Source: Methylobacillus sp. (GTDB lineage: Bacteria; Pseudomonadota; Gammaproteobacteria; Burkholderiales; Burkholderiaceae_C). Taken from it: 64,000 nucleotides of DNA. The position numbers and the translations under genes are program-made. Positions 56,350 through 64,000 of the stretch are shown one piece after another (position 1 is the first letter of the stretch; every line of letters starts with the position of its first letter). The notes beneath the pieces are model-generated. The model saw nothing but the letters and a program-made list of their open reading frames with translations. It searched no databases and was not told where the DNA came from. The DNA is taken from contig JABBAS010000001.1 of assembly GCA_018607835.1 (NCBI GenBank), positions 2,197 to 66,196 of the forward strand, written 5' to 3'.

Positions 56350-57059
56350 CTACGGGGCAACCCCTGTCGGTTGCGAGTATTGCCGCCGGGGCTGAGGCGG
56401 TGGGTGTGGCCTTGTCTGACCTACAGGCGGAGGCACTTTTGCAGTATGCCGAGCTGCTTCTAAAGTGGAATAAGGTCTACAACCTGACCTCCCTGCGCGA
56501 CCCGCGCGAGGTGTTGACGCTGCACTTAATTGATAGCCTGTCTGGTGTGGCCGCTCTCAGACGGGCGATCGCTGGTCGGGAACCGAGTGGACCAACGGGG
56601 TGCTTCTCTGTGATGGACGTTGGTTCAGGGGGTGGGCTTCCAGGGGTGGTCTTGGCCGTTGCGTGCCCAGAGCTTCATGTCACCTGCGTTGATACGGTAG
56701 CAAAGAAAGCCGCCTTCATACAGCAGGTGGCTGCACAGTTACCCCGCGCGGCGCTGGCTGGCCGGTTGGTTGCGAAACACGCAAGAGTGGAGTCCGTGCA
56801 GGCGACGTTTGATGTGATCACGTCGCGTGCCTTCGCTTCCTTGTCAGACTTTGCGCTGTGGTCTCGGCAGGCGTTGGGTGAAGGTGGCTTATGGATGGCA
56901 ATGAAGGGCGTCAAGCCTGAGGCGGAAATTGCTGCTTTACCGCCCTGGGCAGAGGCGTTTCACGTGGAACACTTTTCCGTTGAGGGGCTTGGGGCGCAGC
57001 GATGCATTGTTTGGATGCGAGACCGGGGTCCTCAAGTGGACGTGCCGGTGACAAATTAG
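56346..57059 (+). CDS. rsmG: 16S rRNA (guanine527-N7)-methyltransferase
   Basis: [33 protein letters not shown] motifs. Confidence 0.95.
   Translation: MTTGQPLSVASIAAGAEAVGVALSDLQAEALLQYAELLLKWNKVYNLTSLRDPREVLTLHLIDSLSGVAALRRAIAGREPSGPTGCFSVMDVGSGGGLPGVVLAVACPELHVTCVDTVAKKAAFIQQVAAQLPRAALAGRLVAKHARVESVQATFDVITSRAFASLSDFALWSRQALGEGGLWMAMKGVKPEAEIAALPPWAEAFHVEHFSVEGLGAQRCIVWMRDRGPQVDVPVTN
56956..56971. promoter_or_regulatory. parS: degenerate parS site inside rsmG
   Basis: CGTTTCACGTGGAACA; reverse strand TGTTCCACGTGAAACG, one mismatch to TGTTNCACGTGAAACA. Confidence 0.7.
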
Positions 57060-57136
57060 ATCGCGTAAACTGAGGCCTTGTGTCACCCCGGTTCTGGAGT
57101 GGATGTTCCTTGTTTTCTAAAAAAGAAGATGGCTGT

Positions 57137-57910
57137 ATGGCAAAGATATTTTGCATAGCAAATCAGAAGGGCGGTGTGGGTAAAACCACAACAACCGTCA
57201 ACCTCTCGGCGGGATTGGCAAAAATTGGCCAGCGCGTGCTGATGATTGATCTAGATCCACAAGGGAATGCCACGATGGGGTCGGGTGTTGATAAGCGGAC
57301 GCTGACGCACACGGTCTACGACGTCTTATTGGGTGATGTCAGCATGGCGGATGCTTGCGTGCAGGCCGATGCTTGCGGTTACGCGGTTCTGGGGGCTAAC
57401 CGTGAGTTGGCGGGAGCAGAGGTTGAGCTCGTCAGTGTTACCAACCGTGAGCAACGCCTAAAGGACGCGATCGCCACTGTCGACAGCCAATATGACTTCG
57501 TTTTGATTGACTGCCCACCATCACTGAATATGCTGACGCTAAATGGCCTATGCGCGGCTCATGGTGTCGTCGTACCCATGCAATGTGAATACTTCGCTTT
57601 GGAAGGCCTTAGCGATCTGGTTAATACGATTAAGCAGGTGCACGCCAATTTGAACCCTGAATTGTCGCTCATTGGGTTGTTGCGCGTCATGTTTGATCCT
57701 CGGATTACCTTACAGCAGCAGGTCAGTGAACAAATTAAGGCACATTTTGGCGACAAGGTTTTCGAGGCGGTTATTCCTCGCAATGTGCGCCTCGCAGAGG
57801 CGCCTAGTTACGGGTTGCCTGGCGTTATCTTTGACCCTGCTGCCAAAGGCTCGATGGCATTCGTTGCCTTTGCGGAAGAAATGGTGTTGCGTATGGAGCG
57901 ACTTCAATAA
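57137..57910 (+). CDS. parA: chromosome partitioning ATPase ParA
   Basis: [36 protein letters not shown]. Confidence 0.96.
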   Translation: MAKIFCIANQKGGVGKTTTTVNLSAGLAKIGQRVLMIDLDPQGNATMGSGVDKRTLTHTVYDVLLGDVSMADACVQADACGYAVLGANRELAGAEVELVSVTNREQRLKDAIATVDSQYDFVLIDCPPSLNMLTLNGLCAAHGVVVPMQCEYFALEGLSDLVNTIKQVHANLNPELSLIGLLRVMFDPRITLQQQVSEQIKAHFGDKVFEAVIPRNVRLAEAPSYGLPGVIFDPAAKGSMAFVAFAEEMVLRMERLQ

Positions 57911-58554
57911 TGGGCGTGGCGCTTCTGGCAAAGCCACCGGTCTTACTCCTTCCTGGTTGGCTTAACTCGGATGAAAGCCATTGGCAACGTCGTTGGTCGG
58001 CGTTGCATAGCGCCACCCCCGTTCAACAACACGACTGGCTAACGCCCTTACGCGGCGACTGGCTGTCTGCCTTTGAGACCCACCTGTTGGCTGCGCATGC
58101 AGCGAATACCGCGCGTCATGGTCCGCATGTGCCGCGTTTTGCTGTGGCGGCGCACAGCTTGGGGTGTCACTTGCTGGCGGCGTGGCTGGCACACTCGGCA
58201 CACCGTGCGTGGGTGGTTGCTGCGCTGGTCGTTGCGCCGCCAGATCTCAGTCAGGCCGATCTTGCGCCTGCGGTTGCCCGTTGGGCGCCTGCGGTGACGG
58301 TCGCCTTTCCGCCGGCCCTGCGTGAGGCGACGGTGGTTTTGGGCAGCGATGACGACCCCTACGCGAGCTCTTCGGCGACTGCGCAGTTGGCGGCGCAGTG
58401 GGGGGTTCCCTATGTTGAGAGTCCTGGCTTGGGCCATATGAATGGCCAAAGCCAATTGGGCGACTGGCCTGCGGGTTGGGAGCGCCTGCAATCCCTTATA
58501 CACGCGGCGGCGTCGCACGGTGCGCCGGCGCACTTAACAGATACAACGTATTGA
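57910..58554 (+). CDS. RBBP9/YdeN-type alpha/beta hydrolase between parA and parB
   Basis: [16 protein letters not shown]; nucleophile elbow AHSLGCH; GLGHMN near the C-terminus; TAATG junction with parA. Confidence 0.82.
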   Translation: MGVALLAKPPVLLLPGWLNSDESHWQRRWSALHSATPVQQHDWLTPLRGDWLSAFETHLLAAHAANTARHGPHVPRFAVAAHSLGCHLLAAWLAHSAHRAWVVAALVVAPPDLSQADLAPAVARWAPAVTVAFPPALREATVVLGSDDDPYASSSATAQLAAQWGVPYVESPGLGHMNGQSQLGDWPAGWERLQSLIHAAASHGAPAHLTDTTY

Positions 58555-58564
58555 GAAAGTTGAT

Positions 58565-59515
58565 ATGGCATTAAAAAAACCAAAGGGGCTTGGGCGTGGT
58601 CTGGAAGCCTTATTAGGCCCTAGCGTTGACGAATGGGCCGGAAGCGCTGCGGACGCCTTGCCTAACACGGCGAACTTGACCCAATTGCGTGCCGGCATGT
58701 ATCAGCCGAGACAACATATGGACGAGGGCGCGCTGTATGAGCTGGCGGAGAGCATCAAGTCACAAGGCATCATGCAGCCGATATTGGTTAGACCTGTGGA
58801 CGCGAACGGGCGCCATCAGCCGTTAACCGGGCGTCCTGGCGCAGCGCAGCAGTACGAGATCATTGCCGGCGAACGCCGTTCGCGTGCGGCGAAACTGGCG
58901 GGCTTGACGGAGGTGCCTGTTCTCATCCGTGATGTCTCCGATGACAAAGCCGCGATCATGTCGCTCATCGAGAACATGCAGCGTGAAGACTTAAACCCCC
59001 TCGAGGAGGCGCAAGGCTTACAGCGCCTAATTCGTGAGTTTGGCCTTACCCACGAAGACGCTGCGCAGGCCGTGGGGCGCTCGCGTAGTGCCGCGAGTAA
59101 TTTGCTGCGGCTTTTAAATTTGGCAGACCAGGTGCAGACGATGTTGACTGCGGGTGATCTCGATATGGGCCATGCCCGTGCGTTGCTTGCCTTGGATAAA
59201 ACGACACAGATCACGGCGGCGAATCAGGTTATCGCCAAGAAAATGTCTGTGCGTGAGACCGAGTCACTGGTGAAAAAGTTGAGTGCGGAATTCAATTTGG
59301 TTGCGGTGAGCCCAAAAGTAGATAAGTCGCGCGATACCAAGCGCATAGAAGAAGAGCTTTCAGACCTATTCGCTGCCACCGTGGAGGTGCGCATAAAGAA
59401 GCGCGTTAAGCGTGGCTCACGGACGGAAGAGCAGGGCGAACTGGCGATTTCGTTCGCGTCTCTTGCCGAGCTGAACGGCCTGATTGACCGTTTGCGTGGC
59501 CGCTCCGTAGAGTAG
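58565..59515 (+). CDS. parB: chromosome partitioning protein ParB
   Basis: KKPKGLGRGLEALLG; AGERRSRAAKLAGL; ENMQREDLNPLEEA; HTH region. Confidence 0.96.
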   Translation: MALKKPKGLGRGLEALLGPSVDEWAGSAADALPNTANLTQLRAGMYQPRQHMDEGALYELAESIKSQGIMQPILVRPVDANGRHQPLTGRPGAAQQYEIIAGERRSRAAKLAGLTEVPVLIRDVSDDKAAIMSLIENMQREDLNPLEEAQGLQRLIREFGLTHEDAAQAVGRSRSAASNLLRLLNLADQVQTMLTAGDLDMGHARALLALDKTTQITAANQVIAKKMSVRETESLVKKLSAEFNLVAVSPKVDKSRDTKRIEEELSDLFAATVEVRIKKRVKRGSRTEEQGELAISFASLAELNGLIDRLRGRSVE

Positions 59516-59579
59516 CGGCGGACGCTTGCTAGTGGGCGCTTACTAGCAGTAAGCGCCATATCGTGAAGGCCACCACCCG

Positions 59580-60995
59580 CTAGCCTGGCATAGAAAAAAT
59601 CTTGCCGGGGTTCATGATGTTGTGGGGGTCAAGGGCCTGTTTGATGGCGCGCATCATGTCGACCGCCGCCTCTCCTGCCTCCGCCTTTAGAAAGTCGATC
59701 TTATGCAGGCCAATGCCGTGTTCTCCGGTACAGGTGCCCCCTAAGCGCAAGGCCCGCGCGACCAACCACTCATTCAGTTGCTCGGCCTTGGCGCGCTCTT
59801 CGCTGTCATCCGGGTCGATTAGATAGCCAAAGTGGAAATTGCCGTCGCCGACATGCCCCAGTAAGAAGTAGGGGATGCCAGACGCGTCGGCTTCTTTAAC
59901 GGAGTCCAGCAAACAGTGCGCTAATTGACTAATCGGCACACAGGTATCGGTTGATATTGCACGACAGCCAGGGCGGCTTTGAATGGCGGCAAAGTAGGCA
60001 TTGTGCCGCGCGGTCCACAGCTTTGTGCGCTCCTCGGGCGTGGTCGCCCATTCGAAGGCCTGCCCTCCCATATCGCCTGCAATTTCTTGCACCACCGCGG
60101 CTTGCTCGGCCACGCTGGCAGGCGAGCCATGAAACTCCATCAATAGCATGGCCTCCTCGCGCAACGTTAACTGCGCGTGTTTGTTCACCATGGCGACGGA
60201 CTTCTTATCCATGAACTCACATCGCGCAATCGGGACACCCATTTGTATGATTTGGATCGTCGTCTGCACAGCGGCCTCTATGCTCGGAAAGGAGCAGACC
60301 GCGGCCGAAACGGCTTCAGGTAACGGATACAGCTTCAAGGTGACCTCGGTGATGACGCCTAAAGTACCCTCGCTACCGACCATTAAACGGGTTAAGTCGT
60401 AGCCTGCACTGGACTTTTTTGCCCGCGTACCGGTGCGAGCCACGCCGCCGTCAGCCGTGACAACCTCCAGTGCCAGCACGTTTTCTTTCATCGTGCCGTA
60501 TCGCACGGCGTTGGTGCCACTCGCACGGGTGGCGGCCATCCCGCCAATACTCGCGTCCGCGCCAGGGTCGATAGGGAAGAACAGCCCCATGTCTTTGACC
60601 GCCGCGTTGACGGCCATGCGTGTTACACCGGGCTGCACGGTCACGGTGAGGTCCTCCGCGTTGATTTCTAGCACGTTGTTCATGCGTGATACGTCGATGC
60701 TGATACCGCCCTGAACCGCGAGCAAGTGCCCCTCTAGTGAGCTCCCAACCCCAAATGGAATCACGGGGACGTGGTGTTCAGCCGCGAGGCGCACCGCATC
60801 CCGAACATCTGTGGTGCTTTGGGCAAATACCACGCACGCGGGCGGTGGCACATGGGTAAAAGCAGACTCGTCTCGTCCGTGTTGTTCACGCACGGCCATG
60901 GCCTGACTAAACTGTTTTTCAAACCGCTCTGCAAGTGCGAGCAAGAGCGCTTGGGGGGTGTCGCGCTGGACAACTGCCGGCATGGGGGCGTTCAT
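59580..60995 (-). CDS. FAD-binding oxidase/dehydrogenase (D-lactate/glycolate oxidase GlcD family)
   Basis: VIPFGVGSSLEGHLLAV, SEGTLGVITEVTLKLYP, TGEHGIG; ATG at 60995 preceded by AGGAG. Confidence 0.85.
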   Translation of the reverse strand: MNAPMPAVVQRDTPQALLLALAERFEKQFSQAMAVREQHGRDESAFTHVPPPACVVFAQSTTDVRDAVRLAAEHHVPVIPFGVGSSLEGHLLAVQGGISIDVSRMNNVLEINAEDLTVTVQPGVTRMAVNAAVKDMGLFFPIDPGADASIGGMAATRASGTNAVRYGTMKENVLALEVVTADGGVARTGTRAKKSSAGYDLTRLMVGSEGTLGVITEVTLKLYPLPEAVSAAVCSFPSIEAAVQTTIQIIQMGVPIARCEFMDKKSVAMVNKHAQLTLREEAMLLMEFHGSPASVAEQAAVVQEIAGDMGGQAFEWATTPEERTKLWTARHNAYFAAIQSRPGCRAISTDTCVPISQLAHCLLDSVKEADASGIPYFLLGHVGDGNFHFGYLIDPDDSEERAKAEQLNEWLVARALRLGGTCTGEHGIGLHKIDFLKAEAGEAAVDMMRAIKQALDPHNIMNPGKIFSMPG

Positions 60996-61103
60996 ATGGT
61001 TCTCCTGTATTGTTGGCATTATTAAACGCAAGCCCCTTTGACTGCAACCGCCTACGCGAATCTTTCATAATGATGACCTTGCATTAAAAAGAGACACCGA
61101 CCT

Positions 61104-61685
61104 ATGGGTAACAGACTGTCACAAATTGCGACCCGAACGGGGGACGCAGGGACTACGGGCTTGGGCGACAACCAGCGCGTGTCTAAAAACAACTTGCGGG
61201 TGCACGCCATGGGCGATGTAGACGAGTTGAATTCACACATTGGGGTCTTGTTATGCGAGCCTGTACCGCCCGCGATCCGCCCGCTCTTGGTGGAGGTGCA
61301 ACACCAACTGTTTAATTTAGGCGGCGAACTATCCATACCCGGTTACGAGTTGCTTAAAACGCAAGCCGTTATCGACTTAGACCAAGCACTTGAGCGGTTC
61401 AATGCGCAGTTGCCTAAGCTGCAAGAGTTTATTTTGCCTGCGGGCACCCGCGCCGCAAGCCTTGCGCATGTGTGTCGCACCGTCGCACGCCGTGCGGAGC
61501 GTTCAGTCGTCGCCCTCGGCGATGCCGAGAGTGTGAATGAGGCCCCACGTCATTACTTGAACCGCTTGAGTGACCTGATGTTTGTACTTGCGCGCGTTCT
61601 AAACCGTGTTGATGGCGGTGACGACGTGTATTGGCGCAGCGAACGGATGCAACAAAACACCGAACAGGATAAAAACAGCATATGA
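61104..61685 (+). CDS. ATP:cob(I)alamin adenosyltransferase, PduO type
   Basis: RTGDAGTTGLGDNQRVSKN; GDVDELNSHIG; AHVCRTVARRAERSVV; LNRLSDLMFVLAR. Confidence 0.92.
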   Translation: MGNRLSQIATRTGDAGTTGLGDNQRVSKNNLRVHAMGDVDELNSHIGVLLCEPVPPAIRPLLVEVQHQLFNLGGELSIPGYELLKTQAVIDLDQALERFNAQLPKLQEFILPAGTRAASLAHVCRTVARRAERSVVALGDAESVNEAPRHYLNRLSDLMFVLARVLNRVDGGDDVYWRSERMQQNTEQDKNSI

Positions 61686-62554
61686 ACGTAGATGACCTCA
61701 TCGCGATTGATATCCACACCCACGCGGAAAAATCGTGCTGGAACCCTTTTGACAATTACACCGAGGAATACGACCGCGCCGCTGACAAGTACTTTGGCTC
61801 CAGTAACCGCCCGACCATCACCGAAACGGTGGCCTACTATCGGGAACGAAAAATTGGCCTTGTGATGTTCACGGTTGACAGCGAATCCCAATTAGGCGGG
61901 CGGCGCATTCCCAATGAGGAGATCTGTGACGCGGCAAAAGCCAATGCCGACATGATGATTGCATTCGCCTCTATTGACCCGCACAAAGGGCGCATGGGCG
62001 CACGTGAGGCGCGTCGTTTAATTGAAGAGCATGGCGTGAAGGGCTTTAAATTTCACCCGACGGTTCAAGGCTTTTTGCCCTATGACCGCATGGCCTGGCC
62101 GCTGTATGAAGTGATTGCTGAATATAAATTGCCCGCAATTTTTCACAGTGGCCATTCCGGCATTGGCTCAGGTATGCGATGCGGCGGCGGGCTGCGCCTG
62201 CAAAACAGCAACCCCATGCTGTTGGAGGATGTGGCGATCGATTTCCCAGATATTGAAATTGTCATCGCTCACCCCAGTTGGCCATGGCAAGATGAAGCCC
62301 TCTCCTTGGCTCTGCACAAGCCCAACGTATGGATAGACTTGTCCGGTTGGAGTCCCAAGTACTTCCCACCACAACTGGTGCAGTATGCGAACACGCTCTT
62401 AAAGGACCGCATGTTATTTGGGTCAGACTATCCGTTGATCACACCAGAGCGTTGGATGAAAGACTTCGATGAGGCGGGCTTTAAAGACAAGGTCAAGCCG
62501 CTAATCTTGAAAGAAAACGCAATGCGCCTGTTGGGTCTGAAAGCCAAAATATAG
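61682..62554 (+). CDS. amidohydrolase-2 family protein, possibly a 4-hydroxyphenyl-beta-ketoacyl-CoA hydrolase
   Basis: IDIHTHAEKS, GFKFHPTVQGF, FHSGHSG, LFGSDYPLI metal-ligand motifs; next to crotonase and CoA ligase. Confidence 0.75.
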   Translation: MNVDDLIAIDIHTHAEKSCWNPFDNYTEEYDRAADKYFGSSNRPTITETVAYYRERKIGLVMFTVDSESQLGGRRIPNEEICDAAKANADMMIAFASIDPHKGRMGAREARRLIEEHGVKGFKFHPTVQGFLPYDRMAWPLYEVIAEYKLPAIFHSGHSGIGSGMRCGGGLRLQNSNPMLLEDVAIDFPDIEIVIAHPSWPWQDEALSLALHKPNVWIDLSGWSPKYFPPQLVQYANTLLKDRMLFGSDYPLITPERWMKDFDEAGFKDKVKPLILKENAMRLLGLKAKI

Positions 62555-62586
62555 GGTAAACCCGGCCGTCTAGCGCACGCCGCCAT

Positions 62587-62623
62587 GGTTAAATATAGTT
62601 CTAAAACAGAACTATATTTAACC
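62587..62623. promoter_or_regulatory. perfect 16-bp-arm inverted repeat abutting the crotonase start codon
   Basis: GGTTAAATATAGTTCT AAAAC AGAACTATATTTAACC; ATG at 62625. Confidence 0.85.
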
Positions 62624-62624
62624 G

Positions 62625-63434
62625 ATGACATCACCCATCTTAAAAGCCGTTATTGACGACATAGCTGCCCACGGCCTGCAGTTTGAAATGCGCGGCGCTG
62701 TGGCGTTAATTCGTCTTGCTAGACCCCAAAAGCGCAATGCCCTAAATGATGGCCTAGTCAAAGCACTGCGGGACATCTTTACCCATATGCCAGAGGAGGC
62801 ACGTGTTGCCGTGATTCACGGGGAGGGTGAGCACTTTTGCGCAGGCTTAGATCTATCTGAGCTGCAGGAGCGCGATGCTGCACAGGGCGTGTTTCATTCA
62901 CGCAGTTGGCATGCGGCCCTTGACGCGCTTCAGTTTGGCCGCGTTCCTGTCATCGCGGCGTTACATGGTGCGGTGGTGGGTGGTGGCCTAGAGTTGGCGA
63001 GTGCGTGCCATATCCGGGTTGCCGATGACTCCACGTTCTATGCGCTACCTGAAGGCACGCGTGGCATCTTCGTCGGTGGCGGTGGGTCGGTTCGCATTCC
63101 CAAGCTTATCGGCGTGGCCCGAATGACGGACATGATGATGACTGGACGCGTCTATGATGCCGTTGAGGGTGAGCGGGTTGGGTTTGCCCAATACCATGTG
63201 CCGCAGGGGGAGGCGTTGGACAAAGCGATGCAGCTGGCAGTGCGCGTGGCTGACAATGCACCGATGACTAACTATGCGCTCACCCATGCGCTGCCGCGCA
63301 TCGCTGAGCAACCGGCTGATCACGGGCTTCTGACGGAGGCGCTTATTTCCTCCATCACCCAGTCGGCACCAGAGGCCAAAGCGCGCGTCGCCGCATTTTT
63401 AGCCGGTAAAGCGGCCAAAGTAAAAAAAGCCTAA
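62625..63434 (+). CDS. enoyl-CoA hydratase/isomerase (crotonase) family
   Basis: HFCAGLDLSEL, ALHGAVVGGGLELASACHIRVA oxyanion-hole motifs. True start could be ATG at 62688. Confidence 0.88.
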   Translation: MTSPILKAVIDDIAAHGLQFEMRGAVALIRLARPQKRNALNDGLVKALRDIFTHMPEEARVAVIHGEGEHFCAGLDLSELQERDAAQGVFHSRSWHAALDALQFGRVPVIAALHGAVVGGGLELASACHIRVADDSTFYALPEGTRGIFVGGGGSVRIPKLIGVARMTDMMMTGRVYDAVEGERVGFAQYHVPQGEALDKAMQLAVRVADNAPMTNYALTHALPRIAEQPADHGLLTEALISSITQSAPEAKARVAAFLAGKAAKVKKA

Positions 63435-63447
63435 CCGGGCCAGCATC

Positions 63448-64000
63448 ATGCAAACCACTCGCTTCCGTCCCTTTGAATTCGGCGTTACCACCGTCTCCCA
63501 CCAAACCAGCCAAAGCGGTGCCCAATACCTGCGAGCAGAACAAGCGCTGGACGCTTACCCTAACCGGCTAACCGATAGGCTGGCCATGTGGGCCAAGACC
63601 CGACCTAACCACGTGTTTATCGCCCGTCGAGCGCGCTTGCCTGATGGGCAGCTTGGTGACTGGGTACGGGTCACGTATGCGCAGGCGTGGCAACGTGCAC
63701 GTGCGATTGCGCAAGCTCTATTGGACAGGGGCCTAGACAAGGAGCGCCCCGTTGCTATTTTGAGTGAGAACAGCATTGAGCACGCCATGCTCTCCTTGGG
63801 TAGTATGTTGGCGGGCGTTCCGTATGTGCCGATCTCACCGCCGTATGCCCTCGTTAGCGAAGACTTTGATAAGTTGCGACACGTGCTCAAAACCGTAACG
63901 CCTGGCCTGATCTTTGCGCCCGATGCGATGCGCTACGGCCGAGCCCTAGAGGCCGTTGTGCCTATGGGAACCGAAGTGGTCTTGTGCGAGGGCACCCTGA
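63448..64000 (+). CDS. AMP-dependent CoA synthetase, feruloyl-CoA synthase-like (truncated by the window end)
   Basis: Manual translation MQTTRFRPFEFGVTTVSHQ...WVRVTYAQAWQRARAIAQALLDRGL..AILSENSIEHAMLSLGSMLAGVPYVPISPPYAL; open to the window end, so not in the track. Confidence 0.78.
   Translation, partial: MQTTRFRPFEFGVTTVSHQTSQSGAQYLRAEQALDAYPNRLTDRLAMWAKTRPNHVFIARRARLPDGQLGDWVRVTYAQAWQRARAIAQALLDRGLDKERPVAILSENSIEHAMLSLGSMLAGVPYVPISPPYALVSEDFDKLRHVLKTVTPGLIFAPDAMRYGRALEAVVPMGTEVVLCEGTL

Overview
This 64-kb window looks like chromosomal core genome of a betaproteobacterium, probably Burkholderiales; that placement is inferred from gene families and gene order, with no database search. I saw no rRNA, tRNA, CRISPR array, transposase, prophage or defence island. 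The strongest signal is at the replication origin. The dnaA-dnaN-gyrB block (about 35.7-41.0 kb) has DnaA boxes at its promoter. However, a non-coding AT-rich gap 16 kb away (about 51.92-52.20 kb, upstream of minC) carries two perfect DnaA boxes, one near-match box, a GC-richer spacer and a CTACTACTACTA tract that reads as four DnaA-trios, followed by AT-rich DNA. Base composition on the + strand appears to switch there. Downstream lies an unbroken + strand cluster, minCDE-mnmG-rsmG-parA-(alpha/beta hydrolase)-parB. Three parS sites sit inside the mnmG and rsmG coding sequences, one of them within a perfect 24-bp palindrome. Other items worth a look: a perfect 37-nt inverted repeat abutting the start codon of a crotonase in a probable hydroxycinnamate locus; an orphan barstar-like protein; a SET-domain methyltransferase divergent from a topoisomerase III with a histone-H1-like tail; a sigma-54-type promoter before amt; a copper/Spy-like cluster beside oriC; and several candidate operators and attenuators.
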